Below, piece by piece: positions 27,507 to 36,763 of a DNA stretch of 58,656 nt. Source of the DNA: Bacteroidota bacterium (lineage in GTDB: Bacteria > Bacteroidota > Bacteroidia > AKYH767-A > 2013-40CM-41-45). How positions within the stretch are numbered: the first letter of the stretch is position 1; each line of letters starts with the position of its first letter. Below the pieces are notes generated by a model. The model made no database searches and was not told the origin of the DNA. It was given only the letters and a program-made list of their open reading frames with translations. The stretch is from contig SHNE01000030.1 in the NCBI GenBank assembly GCA_004295015.1, positions 1-58,656 on the forward strand, given 5' to 3'. The position numbers and the translations under genes are program-made.

Positions 27507-28406
27507 ATGTCCAGTCAAGGTACAATCAAAAGGTATATTCTCATTGTGGAGAAAACTAACTCTCACATTAAGCCTTCATTTGCAGAACTGAAAGATTATT
27601 TGCACCAGCATGGTTTTGAGGTTTCAAGCCGCACACTGCAAAGGGACATAGAGCAAATCAGGATAGAATTTGGCATGGAAATTAAATACGATCGGACAAA
27701 CAATGGCTATTTCATCGACAAAGAATCCAGTATTGATCTGGATACTTTTCTCGGATTTTTAGATACCGTTGCCACTGCCGATTTACTCACTCAGACCCTT
27801 AAAGAAAGCAAATTTGCGATGAACTATATTTCCTTCGAATCGGAAGGAAATTTTCATGGATCAGCACATTTGAAAGACATACTTTTTGCTATCAAGAATA
27901 AGCGTAAAATTGAGTTTGTTCATTATAATTATTTAGCAGATACATGCAAGAATTACGAAATATGTCCTTATTTGCTCAAGGAATATCAGAACCGTTGGTA
28001 TGTAATTGGAAAAGTGGAGGGGAAGGCTTTCAGAACCTTCGGAATTGATCGTGTTGAGAATCTCAAAGTGAGCACGGCGAGATTTAAATCTGATAAAAAT
28101 GAAACGCCTGCTACCCTTTTCGAGAATATTATTGGATTGACTGCTGCTGAAGGAAAAGTGGAAGAGGTAATTCTGGAATTTCAACCGGTGCAGGGAAAGT
28201 ATATTAAGTCACTTCCTATGCATAAATCCCAACGAATAATCAAAGATGATAATAAATCTCTTGTTGTAAGTCTGAAGCTTGTTCCAAATTTTGAATTGAA
28301 TCAGAAAATACTGATGATGGGTGAGGCGGTAAAAGTGCTGAAGCCACTGAAATTAGCCAAAGAAATTCAGGAAGCATTAACTAAGGCCTTAAAGCAATAT
28401 ACCTGA
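27507..28406 (+). CDS. WYL-domain transcriptional regulator
   Basis: A 299-residue regulator. An N-terminal winged helix-turn-helix (about 1-65) contains VSSRTLQRDIEQIR, followed by KYDRTNNGYFID. A WYL domain spans about 110-190 with RKIEFVHYNYL, ICPYLLKEYQNRWYVIG and FGIDRVENL. A WCX C-terminal extension reaches the end. WYL domains bind nucleic acids or nucleotides, and such regulators often control defence or DNA-damage genes; here no defence locus is adjacent. I prefer the ATG at 27507 (MSSQGTIKRY) to an upstream ATG at 27459, because the family begins close to the helix-turn-helix. A small unknown gene follows 83 bases later in the same direction. Confidence 0.88.
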   Translation: MSSQGTIKRYILIVEKTNSHIKPSFAELKDYLHQHGFEVSSRTLQRDIEQIRIEFGMEIKYDRTNNGYFIDKESSIDLDTFLGFLDTVATADLLTQTLKESKFAMNYISFESEGNFHGSAHLKDILFAIKNKRKIEFVHYNYLADTCKNYEICPYLLKEYQNRWYVIGKVEGKAFRTFGIDRVENLKVSTARFKSDKNETPATLFENIIGLTAAEGKVEEVILEFQPVQGKYIKSLPMHKSQRIIKDDNKSLVVSLKLVPNFELNQKILMMGEAVKVLKPLKLAKEIQEALTKALKQYT

Positions 28407-28489
28407 TTTTTATATTTTACTACGACATGCTTTGGCGTAGTGGTAAATTAGATTTGCAGTATAAAATTTACCGGAAAAAGCCCAAAGCC

Positions 28490-28924
28490 ATGAAATTACG
28501 TACAAACACAAATCAGGATTTGAATGATTCTTTGGTATTATCACTCCAAAGAGAGCAGCATTCTAGAAATTATTACCTCATCTCAGAAAAACGCCGCCGA
28601 CAGCTTATTCTCATGGAGGATAGTTCTTCGGAGGATGAATCCGACAATTACACTGTTTTTAATTCATGGGAAGAGGCTTTAAAGGACCTCAATAAGTTCG
28701 AAGGAGCCATTGCTGCCGGCAAGCGATGGTGGAGTTATTGTCCGGGTTGGATGTATTTTAACCCTGCTTATATTCATCAGGGTTTGAAGCAGATTTTCGG
28801 AAAATTGATTGTCAAGTCTCTCGATGAGATTGAGGAATCAGATGTTGTGATGGAAGAGAAGGAGCGTTTTACTATCTGGGCCCAAACCTGTAGTTTGAAG
28901 AATTCATTGAACATGATTCATTGA
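28490..28924 (+). CDS. Hypothetical protein downstream of the WYL regulator
   Basis: A protein of about 144 residues that I do not recognise. There is no signal peptide or membrane segment. Residues 20-40 are rich in Arg and Glu, followed by an acidic Ser/Asp/Glu cluster. The C-terminal half has a Trp/Tyr-rich stretch, RWWSYCPGWMYFNPAYIHQG. An earlier ATG at 28427 is possible, but the extra residues are Lys/Arg-rich and lie in the gap after the regulator; the ATG at 28490 (MKLRTNTNQDL) seems better. Co-direction and an 83-base gap suggest joint transcription with the WYL gene. Confidence 0.6.
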   Translation: MKLRTNTNQDLNDSLVLSLQREQHSRNYYLISEKRRRQLILMEDSSSEDESDNYTVFNSWEEALKDLNKFEGAIAAGKRWWSYCPGWMYFNPAYIHQGLKQIFGKLIVKSLDEIEESDVVMEEKERFTIWAQTCSLKNSLNMIH

Positions 28925-28976
28925 GTTTGACATCGAAATGCAATCATCGAAATCAAGATACTGACTTTAATTGTGA

Positions 28977-31900
28977 TTAATTTAACACCAATTTCTTTGT
29001 AATTCTATTGCCAGAATAATCAGTAGAAATGAAATAGATTCCAGATGCCATTCCTGAGCTGCTGAATGTGTATTTTACCTGATTGGAGATGTTAAATTGT
29101 TTTAGGGTTTTGCCTGCAAGATTGTATATAGTTAATTCTGTACCCAATTTAAAGCCTTGTGAGCATAGTACATTTACCATCTCTTTCGATTGATCATAAC
29201 TAACAATGAAATCTTCAAATCTTTGTGTTGTTGTTATCCCTGTCGGAATCGTATAACAGATTTCAATTTTTGGTCTTCTGGCTGGTTCAGGATGGTCACT
29301 ACTGCAAAACATCAATGAGCGATACTGATTTTCATCGTTCAATTTAAACATCAAGCCATGGTTGTTGGCGGGATTTGAAACCATTTCCTGTGCGAGTGTC
29401 GTTATGTCGATAATATAATCTTCCTGATTGTTTGAACTGGCTGGTACCATGACCTTCAAGCTTGTGTCAAGTGTAGGTTGAGTGTTCCAGGTTACCGTGT
29501 GTTCGTCCCACTGACTTGAAATACGGATGAGAGAAGCATCATTTGGGCCGGACGTGTTAGAGTGACCAGGAGTTGAACTGACCGGATTCCAAAATAAACT
29601 GAGATCCGCATGGGTAACAATAGCATTGGAAGGTATGTCATTAAGATCCCAATATATCATTGTACGAAGGTCAGAACGTTGACCACTATTCGACCAGGCT
29701 AAGGCATCAAATTCAGGGTTGTCACCATAGTTACTATTAGCATAGCCTGCAGGAATGCTGTTGCCAATAAGTGCATCTACTCCAAAACAGTTCGAATATG
29801 TATAACTAAAACATGGCTCTACATTCGGTGCATAGGTAATTTCAAGAATCGGATGCAAACTTGAATTTGGGTGGTCACTTGAAGAAAATATTAAACTTCG
29901 ATAAGCACTTTCATTAGCTAACTCTAACATCATTCCAAAATCATTTTCAGGATCATCTACGAAATCCTGCATCATATTTGTCACGTCAATATTTAAATAG
30001 TTTTGTGAGGAGGATACACTTGCAGGGAGTGGGACTGAATCCAAAGTTGTTGTTCCAGGTTGGTTTATCCATGTAACCGTATTTTCCTCCCATGGCTGGA
30101 CTATTTTATACAAGACGCCATTATTTGGCCCGGATAAGGTTGAATGTCCCGGGTTGGAACTGTTGGTATTCCAAAAGAGAGATAATTTAGCATCTAAGAC
30201 TCCTGACCCTTTTGGAATAAAACTCATATCAAATTGTATCAGAGAACGGTGTGTCACCTGGTTCCCGGAGTTGGTCCAGGTTAGTGCATTCATTTCTGGA
30301 GTCCCTCCAAAATTTCGGTAATCATCTCCTGTTGTCGCATTACTCACCACTACGGCATCCTTACCACATACCGGATCAAGTTGGATCGAAATGCTCACCG
30401 GAGTTCCTGCCATCAAAGTGACGAATGTTGAATTGACACTATAGCCTGACTGACCTTCTCCTGCACAAACGGTCTGTATCCGAAATTCATAATTTGTATT
30501 CGAAATAAGATGGCTGATGGTCTTGGACGTGTTACTCGTGCTATCCGACATCCATGTAGTCGTTCCTACAGGTCTGTAATTTATTATATATCGAATCGCA
30601 GCATTTACGGCTTGCCAACTAAGTGCAGCAGAAACAGAACTTATTGAACTAACGGTTATTCCGGTTGGAATACTACAAACCAATGGAACCGTTATAAAGA
30701 ATGCAGAACTTGTAAAGAGTGAGCTGCTTCCACTGCAAACAGTTTGTACCTGCCATTCGTATGTAGTTCCGTCCTGAAGCCCACTTAATAAATAGCTGGT
30801 GTTAGAAGTGGTATCACTTAACCAAACTGTTCCGCCACTTACTCTATATTGCACTAAATAACTAATTGCATTTATTGCCGGACTCCAACTTAAGCTGACT
30901 GAATTAGTTGTCAAATTACTATACTGAAGATCGGAACAAGCACCACAAAATGTTCCACCGGTACAAGCCGTCAGGCAAGATCCGTTATTGTAATTATTCA
31001 AAATAACGGCTGTAGGTTGTGGTCCAAATCCTAAGGCGAAATTGATGCCGGTACTCGTATTTTGACAATAACTCATAATCGTTCCGCCATTTGCCGGGGT
31101 AGGAGCTCCACTGCAGGAACCTTCGTAGGGAAACCCTGATGTAGGTCCACAGTTATCAATGGCAGTATTGTTCCCGTTCCAAACACAGGCATGTGTATGT
31201 CTGGAACCCATGAGGTGTCCTTGCTCATGAGTTACAACGCCTACAGTCCAGGAAAAAGTAGGGATATTTTGATAGCTTGGATGTATCCCACTATAACACT
31301 GACTGTAGCGAATATTTGATGAACAAATACCGGAAATGCTGGCTGCTATTCCACTGCTTCCATATCCAATTAAATGACCGAGGTCTCCGGCGAATGATGT
31401 TCTTGTAGATTGAAAAATACTCAACTGGGTTGATCCACTTCCTGCTGTGTATGGACTTGGTGTATCCCAAATATACAATTGTGATAATTGAACCGGGATC
31501 CCGTCATTGTTGTAGAGCGTTGCACTTTGATTGAACACACCAAGAATAAAATTTGTCGTATTGGTTAATCCTCCCTTATCGGTAAATATATCAAAGTTTA
31601 TTTCCCAGTATAGACGAATGCAGTTTACACTCGATGCAGTGATTTGTTGCACTTGATTAGATTGACCTCCTTGTACATCTTCCTCCATTAAACATTCAAA
31701 TCTATTGCTGACTGTTATGTTTCTGTCATTATAAAGGATATGCAATCCTTCTGGTTGATTTTTTAATCTGCCCAAAACAATATTTCCCGATTCAACAGTT
31801 GAAATAAGTCCCATTACTTCATTTCTGAAAATACTTATGGCACAAATTGATAAACTGTCTCCGGAAATAATTCCTTGATAATGTAATGATTCGTTTAAGT

Positions 31901-32270
31901 CGAAATTAGGATTCATCCCACTACTGGTGTGGATGGAAAAGTCAGGGGTTTTAAAGTTAGTTCGGGTAAGTTCCAAGACCAGATTCTTGTCTTCCGGCAT
32001 AGGAATGCTCAGAATGATATTTTCCGGTCGATTGAAAATAATCTCAGCAGCCTTTTGTTGATTAAAATTTAAATAGGCAGCAGCCTTTAAAAAATCTGAG
32101 TTGGCAGTAATTTCTTCAATAGACGGACTTGCTACTTCAAAAAGAGAAACCAATGTAAATTCAAATTTAACTCTCTTATCTTTGATTTTTTCGGCAATAT
32201 CGTTTTTTGCATGAGACAAAAAAACTGAACAAAATATTAAAACGAGGATAAAACTGAGTTGACGATTCAT
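28977..32270 (-). CDS. Secreted metzincin protease with Fn3, DNRLRE and T9SS domains
   Basis: A 1097-residue exported protein. I take the ATG at 32270 (MNRQLSFILVL), which gives a clean signal peptide; a longer TTG frame adds 22 residues and spoils it. The zinc motif HEQGHLMGSRH has His348, Glu349, His352 and His358, and a Met-turn follows in GTIMSYC, so this is an adamalysin-type (M12B-like) metzincin with a propeptide-like region before it. Two fibronectin type III domains follow (about 450-630), then two DNRLRE domains (about 640-830 and 840-1010) that are clearly duplicates of each other. A type A sorting domain ends the protein (GIYFISTDY, TKKLVLN). It should be a surface or released protease; the target is unknown. 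Confidence 0.85.
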   Translation of the reverse strand: MNRQLSFILVLIFCSVFLSHAKNDIAEKIKDKRVKFEFTLVSLFEVASPSIEEITANSDFLKAAAYLNFNQQKAAEIIFNRPENIILSIPMPEDKNLVLELTRTNFKTPDFSIHTSSGMNPNFDLNESLHYQGIISGDSLSICAISIFRNEVMGLISTVESGNIVLGRLKNQPEGLHILYNDRNITVSNRFECLMEEDVQGGQSNQVQQITASSVNCIRLYWEINFDIFTDKGGLTNTTNFILGVFNQSATLYNNDGIPVQLSQLYIWDTPSPYTAGSGSTQLSIFQSTRTSFAGDLGHLIGYGSSGIAASISGICSSNIRYSQCYSGIHPSYQNIPTFSWTVGVVTHEQGHLMGSRHTHACVWNGNNTAIDNCGPTSGFPYEGSCSGAPTPANGGTIMSYCQNTSTGINFALGFGPQPTAVILNNYNNGSCLTACTGGTFCGACSDLQYSNLTTNSVSLSWSPAINAISYLVQYRVSGGTVWLSDTTSNTSYLLSGLQDGTTYEWQVQTVCSGSSSLFTSSAFFITVPLVCSIPTGITVSSISSVSAALSWQAVNAAIRYIINYRPVGTTTWMSDSTSNTSKTISHLISNTNYEFRIQTVCAGEGQSGYSVNSTFVTLMAGTPVSISIQLDPVCGKDAVVVSNATTGDDYRNFGGTPEMNALTWTNSGNQVTHRSLIQFDMSFIPKGSGVLDAKLSLFWNTNSSNPGHSTLSGPNNGVLYKIVQPWEENTVTWINQPGTTTLDSVPLPASVSSSQNYLNIDVTNMMQDFVDDPENDFGMMLELANESAYRSLIFSSSDHPNSSLHPILEITYAPNVEPCFSYTYSNCFGVDALIGNSIPAGYANSNYGDNPEFDALAWSNSGQRSDLRTMIYWDLNDIPSNAIVTHADLSLFWNPVSSTPGHSNTSGPNDASLIRISSQWDEHTVTWNTQPTLDTSLKVMVPASSNNQEDYIIDITTLAQEMVSNPANNHGLMFKLNDENQYRSLMFCSSDHPEPARRPKIEICYTIPTGITTTQRFEDFIVSYDQSKEMVNVLCSQGFKLGTELTIYNLAGKTLKQFNISNQVKYTFSSSGMASGIYFISTDYSGNRITKKLVLN

Positions 32271-32604
32271 AAAAGAAGATATTTTGTTTAGGGAATTGGG
32301 GTCATTTTCTGGACCAAGAAGATAAATATAAAACAATTTTAATTAAAAACTAAAACATTTTCATTCGCAAAAACAATTAACTTTTATAAAGAAAGTTCAA
32401 AATATTGATGAAAATGCAATGTTCTGAAATGTTATTCAAAAATAAGAAAACGAAAATTCTTGCTAGTGTATTTCACTTGCTTCAGAAGGCTGAGGATATA
32501 GAACCCCAACACTAGACTTCTTCCTGAACTTTGAGCTTTCTTTTAATTCATTCCGCTAAAAAAGTATACTACTAACGTTATTTTTTTAAAGTAGAATAGT
32601 ATGT
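32271..32604. other. Intergenic region between the metzincin and ImmA genes
   Basis: About 330 AT-rich bases. On the minus strand TATATTTA near 32325 comes close to a TAnnTTTG promoter core for the protease gene. No open frame is present, and in particular no toxin gene directly follows the ImmA gene. Confidence 0.35.
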
Positions 32605-33771
32605 TTACTTATAAACATATCCCTCAAATTTCCCAATATTAGCTTCCCTCATGTTTAACAGCCTACCGGCATCAGCACCACTGAGTTTTCCTTTTTTGTA
32701 GGTATCGATTACGACGCTGGAAAAACCTTTACTGTTTCTGCGTAATTGCATAATATAATAATTAGGGCCACCTGATGACTTAGGTTTGCGTGCTTCTTTT
32801 GCAAGGAATTCTTTCCAGAATTCATCGGAGTTTTTTAGAAAATCCTTAACTTGATTTTCCTGCAGAAGTCCATGCCTCGATGCCTGTATAACGATGGTTC
32901 TCTGCCCAAGCCCCAACTTTCTTCCCATTTTTGCGATATGCTTGAATTGAATTTCTCCCTTTTCCGGTATAAATAATTGAAGATCTTCTTTTGGAAGTAA
33001 TACATGGAAGGCCACGGCATTACAAAATCGTTCTACAGGATGAAGATCAGAAGCAGATGCTGTTATTCCGGTATCATTCGAAATGCCTGAAACACCTATC
33101 CAAATATGAGCCAGCATGTGTACCAGACTGAAAAGTTGTCCATGATCCCAGTCTTCACTGTTGATGAAAATGAATGGCGCAAATGGATCGGCTATGGCAA
33201 ATCCCTTGAATTCATCGCTGTTCAATTTCAATCGCGTATGATAATTACTGCTTAGTGTCACGAAGATTCTTTTACTTTCCGTTTTTTCAATCCAGTATTT
33301 TAATGGCTTGATTTTGTTCAGGGAAATATTAATTCCCAAGGTTTTTCTGATATCCCTTGCGACAAGTTCAGGATCCGCTTTGATATTGTATCTTCCAACA
33401 AACGGCAGTTTTCCGGATCGGTTTTTTGCATAAAAGTTGTGCAACCATTCTTGTTTTTCCTGAATTTCTCTCATTATAAAAACTACGGCTGTTCCTAAAT
33501 CATCTTTATCTTTTCGAAAGTCTTTAAGTTTGGGATACTCCCTGGGGATAAAGGGCAAATTGAAAATATCTACTGGCCTGCGATAAAGCCGGGCTAGTTT
33601 TTTTAACTGGCTCTCGGTGGGAGAATCCTTTGATTCGGATGATTCCCATTCTTTAATCTTTTCTATTTTGGCATTTTTTGAAATTGTCCTTGCAGCTTTT
33701 TCCATGCTGACCTTGGCAGAAGTTCTTGCCCACTTTAATATTTCGGGATTGACTTTAACTTTTTTTGCCAT
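32605..33771 (-). CDS. XRE-type HTH / ImmA-IrrE (DUF955) protein with altered zinc motif
   Basis: A 388-residue protein. The N-terminal domain (about 1-75) has the NPEILKWART, PTESQLKKLARLYRRPVDIF pattern of XRE-type ImmA proteins. The central ImmA/IrrE peptidase domain (about 160-300) has LFSLVHMLAHIWIGVSG, where the usual HExxH is H218-M219-x-x-H222. The catalytic Glu codon is ATG, two substitutions from GAG. The C-terminus (KSSGGPNYYIMQLRRNSKGF) matches antitoxin-like members that I remember as partners of PIN-domain toxins. No toxin gene lies on either side. I choose the ATG at 33771 because MAKKVKVNPEIL is the family start. It may be a DNA-binding antitoxin without peptidase activity. 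Confidence 0.82.
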   Translation of the reverse strand: MAKKVKVNPEILKWARTSAKVSMEKAARTISKNAKIEKIKEWESSESKDSPTESQLKKLARLYRRPVDIFNLPFIPREYPKLKDFRKDKDDLGTAVVFIMREIQEKQEWLHNFYAKNRSGKLPFVGRYNIKADPELVARDIRKTLGINISLNKIKPLKYWIEKTESKRIFVTLSSNYHTRLKLNSDEFKGFAIADPFAPFIFINSEDWDHGQLFSLVHMLAHIWIGVSGISNDTGITASASDLHPVERFCNAVAFHVLLPKEDLQLFIPEKGEIQFKHIAKMGRKLGLGQRTIVIQASRHGLLQENQVKDFLKNSDEFWKEFLAKEARKPKSSGGPNYYIMQLRRNSKGFSSVVIDTYKKGKLSGADAGRLLNMREANIGKFEGYVYK

Positions 33772-34042
33772 TACTTGAAATTTATCCTGATAAAAAATAT
33801 TTTGATTAATGTTAAAGATATTCATTTTTCGAATGAAGAGAAACAGGGATATATTAATTTCTTGAAAAACCTTGGCCATAATATGGAATCGGAAGTCTTA
33901 ACAGAAGAAATTAAGTTATTTCAAAACGAATTCAAATCAATCTGCTGGTTTTTATTATATTGTGCTTAAGTTTCCGGTAGATTTTATCTGTTTCGCTTGC
34001 TTTAACTTTATTTAAAACACTAACCTGTCAAAATTATTTGTA

Positions 34043-34465
34043 ATGCGTCTTATCTCCCTTTATAATCATTTATTTTTAACCGTTCTCTTTTTTATCGCTC
34101 ATAGTTCGAACGCACAAGTCCAGGGAACTCGTTCAGCGATTATAGAAGACATGATTTCGATTGCCGGATTAAAGGGAGGTAATATTTCTAAATCTATTCT
34201 GTTATCTGCAGACTCCCTGACTATTCAAGGAGATTCTATTTCAAATTCAAGCATACTCTCTTATAAGCTTACTGTCGTTTACGAATCCGGATCAGATCCG
34301 GTTGAATTTGAAAGTATAAACGGTGGAAAGCTGACTGACCCTATGAGAAGTGCCATTCAGAAGGCTTATAAGGGTTGTAAAGTGTTTGTTGAATATATAA
34401 AGAGCCGTTCATCAGATGGAACTGTACATTCTCATTCTCCGCTGAGTTTTAAAATTGTTGATTGA
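34043..34465 (+). CDS. Exported protein resembling the GldM C-terminal domain
   Basis: A 140-residue protein with a signal peptide (1-24, ending SNAQ). The mature part has GNISKSILLSADSLTIQ, then a strand pattern, then YKGCKVFVEYIKSRSSDGTVHSHSPLSFKIVD. The last segment closely follows the end of the T9SS/gliding motor protein GldM (KGDRVYFEDIKAxGPDGxxRxLxxIxFKIK in my memory). GldM itself has a membrane helix and four periplasmic domains; here only the last domain remains, with its own signal peptide. It could bind the GldKN ring or another GldM partner (inference). It stands alone among unrelated genes. Confidence 0.6.
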   Translation: MRLISLYNHLFLTVLFFIAHSSNAQVQGTRSAIIEDMISIAGLKGGNISKSILLSADSLTIQGDSISNSSILSYKLTVVYESGSDPVEFESINGGKLTDPMRSAIQKAYKGCKVFVEYIKSRSSDGTVHSHSPLSFKIVD

Positions 34466-34515
34466 ATCTGAATGAAACATGGATGAATACTCGTGATTTC
34501 ACCATCAATTTTCGA

Positions 34516-34542
34516 TTGAGTAAAAAGCCTGTTCTATCTTTG
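34516..34542 (+). promoter_or_regulatory. Promoter TTG-n16-TATCTTTG
   Basis: TATCTTTG at 34535-34542 is a textbook TAnnTTTG core, with TTG at 34516-34518. It points toward a degraded lipoprotein start at 34661 rather than any intact gene. The next intact start in this direction is almost 600 bases away. Confidence 0.4.
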
Positions 34543-34660
34543 TGTTATGGCCAATAGTAATCCCAACATATATTAGGTACTGCATCGAATGTCCTGTGAT
34601 TTTGCCTCTTCGACATCACTTCACTGCAAATTGTCAACCAGTCAGAAACACATTGTATTG

Positions 34661-34740
34661 ATGAAAACACTTCTCTGGTAGCGGTGGTGTTAGCGATATC
34701 TTTCTTGTTTTCCTGCAGCTCGATTCGATTACAGATCTAA
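34661..34740 (+). pseudogene. Decayed small lipoprotein start
   Basis: ATG-initiated MKTLLW is interrupted by a stop. A one-base shift restores LVAVVLAISFLFSCSS, a typical lipoprotein signal with a Cys at the lipobox. The frame closes six residues later. The sequence after it shows hydrophobic fragments (GQLLIIFL; a stretch near 34795-34835) consistent with further decay. The original protein cannot be named. Confidence 0.35.
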
Positions 34741-35136
34741 TGCGTGAATGACTTTATGGGTCAGTTGCTGATTATCTTTTTGTAATTTCCTTTGTCGGAA
34801 TATTGCTAATCATCCTTCTTATCACAATAAATTTTATTGAATAGATTGCAATCAAAAATTTTGTGATTTTGTTAAAAAAGCTTATATTCTCACTATTGTA
34901 TATATCTGAAACACTGAGCTCCATTATTTTTATCTGAATTTAATTTATGTTGAAGCTTAAGCTTACAACCGGTGATTGTTTTTGTGTTTTAGATTCATGG
35001 TCTTAACTCCCTGCTGCACTCAAATTATTAATGACTAATCTACCGGAAGCCGAGAATATTTTCGTAGATTTGATTGAATTTTGAGTTTTAAAATGGCCTG
35101 TAAGGCATTTAAAAACAATCTATTATAAACTATTTG
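34741..35136. other. Intergenic region upstream of the GNAT-nitrilase operon
   Basis: About 395 AT-rich bases with no intact gene. The first part may be the rest of the decayed lipoprotein gene. The promoter for the operon should lie in the second part, but no exact TAnnTTTG element was seen. Confidence 0.35.
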
Positions 35137-36717
35137 ATGATGAATGAAAAAATCAAGAATATCGAACTGGCATATTTAACCATTGATGATTATGCGGAGC
35201 TAAGAGATGCCATGCGAACCTCTTACCCTCATATGCCCAATACTTATTGGAAGGAAGACCATATAAAACTATTGTTAGATAAGTTTCCGGAAGGACAGGT
35301 TGTTATTAAAGTGAACAAGCAAATTGCCGGTTGTGCTTTAGCAATTATAATTAATCATCATCAGTTTGAAGAGAAGCATACATACAAGGAAGTTACAGGT
35401 AATTATACATTCAGTACACATAGCCCCAAAGGTGATACGCTTTACGGAATTGATGTTTTTGTTAAACCTGAATTCAGAGGGCTTCGCCTGGGACGAAGGT
35501 TATACGAGTACCGCAAAGAACTTTGTGAAAAACTGAATTTGAAAGGCATCCTGTTTGGCGGACGAATTCCCAACTACCATAATTATGTTGATCAATTAAC
35601 TCCAAAGGAGTATCTCGAAAAAGTTAAATTAAAAGAGATTCATGATCCGGTTTTAAGTTTTCAATTAGCTAATGACTTTCTTCCGCTTAGAGTGATCAAA
35701 GGCTATCTTGAAGGTGATCAGGTTTCCATGGAATATGCCATTTTGTTAAAATGGGGAAATATCTACTATGAGAAGCCTACAAAAAAAGCTACTTCCACAA
35801 AAACAGTTGTTCGTTTAGGTCTTGTACAGTGGCAGATGAGAAACTATAAGGAATTAAAGGAAGTCATGCAGCAGGCTGAATTTTTTATCGATGCATTGAG
35901 CGGTTACAAATGTGACTTTGCTCTTTTCCCTGAGTTCTTTAATGCTCCTCTCATGGCAGAATACAATCACCTTAGTGAGGCGGAAGCGATTCGTAAATTA
36001 GCTGAACATACTTCGGAAATAAGGGAAGAGTTTTCTAAACTTGCAATTTCATATAACATTAATATCATTACAGGCAGTATGCCTGAACTTATTGATGATG
36101 TCTTGTACAATGTAGGTTTCTTATGCCGTCGTGATGGAACAATTTCTACTTATGAAAAGCTGCACGTTACTCCCGATGAAGAAAGGGTATGGGGTCTAAA
36201 GGGAGGCAATAAACTTAAAAGTTATGATACCGACTGCGGAAAAATCGGTATTCTGATTTGTTATGATGTCGAATTCCCTGAACTAAGCAGGCTCTTGGCT
36301 GATGAAGGTATGAACATCTTGTTTGTCCCATTCCTTACGGATACTCAAAGTGGTTTTTCCAGAGTAAGGCATTGCGCACAAGCGAGAGCAATCGAAAATG
36401 AATGTTTTGTCGCAATCGCCGGAAGCGTAGGTAATTTGCCTAAGGTTCATAATATGGACATACAGTATGCTCAATCAATGGTATTCACTCCATGTGATTT
36501 TGCCTTTCCTGCAAGTGGTATTAAATCTGAAGCTACAACCAATACTGAGATGATTTTAATCTCTGATGTTGACATTGATCTTTTAACCGAGCTGCATAAT
36601 CATGGTGCGGTTAAAAATTTGAAAGACAGACGACATGATTTATACGAGCTAAAACGTACTATGCCTTCCGAGACTCCTGTAAACCTGGATTCCAATGGTA
36701 TGAATATTTTGAAATAA
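35137..36717 (+). CDS. GNAT acetyltransferase fused to a carbon-nitrogen hydrolase
   Basis: A 526-residue cytoplasmic fusion. The N-terminal GNAT domain (about 1-200) has the acetyl-CoA signature region VKPEFRGLRLGRRLYEYR. The C-terminal nitrilase-superfamily domain (about 225-510) has the triad Glu266 (LFPEFF), Lys341 (YEKLHVT) and Cys375 (ILICYDVEFPE). The Y-D-V-E-F-P-E context suggests an amidase-type branch rather than a nitrilase. Such fusions are widespread, but their substrate is unclear; one idea is acetylation and hydrolysis of the same amine or amide. The start is taken at the first ATG of a tandem pair; a TTG just before it is possible. A CvfB-like gene follows 46 bases on, likely in one operon. 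Confidence 0.88.
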   Translation: MMNEKIKNIELAYLTIDDYAELRDAMRTSYPHMPNTYWKEDHIKLLLDKFPEGQVVIKVNKQIAGCALAIIINHHQFEEKHTYKEVTGNYTFSTHSPKGDTLYGIDVFVKPEFRGLRLGRRLYEYRKELCEKLNLKGILFGGRIPNYHNYVDQLTPKEYLEKVKLKEIHDPVLSFQLANDFLPLRVIKGYLEGDQVSMEYAILLKWGNIYYEKPTKKATSTKTVVRLGLVQWQMRNYKELKEVMQQAEFFIDALSGYKCDFALFPEFFNAPLMAEYNHLSEAEAIRKLAEHTSEIREEFSKLAISYNINIITGSMPELIDDVLYNVGFLCRRDGTISTYEKLHVTPDEERVWGLKGGNKLKSYDTDCGKIGILICYDVEFPELSRLLADEGMNILFVPFLTDTQSGFSRVRHCAQARAIENECFVAIAGSVGNLPKVHNMDIQYAQSMVFTPCDFAFPASGIKSEATTNTEMILISDVDIDLLTELHNHGAVKNLKDRRHDLYELKRTMPSETPVNLDSNGMNILK

Positions 36718-36763
36718 GGTTTAGTTTCTGGAGAAAGCATTTAAGCACTAAGAAGTACATTTA

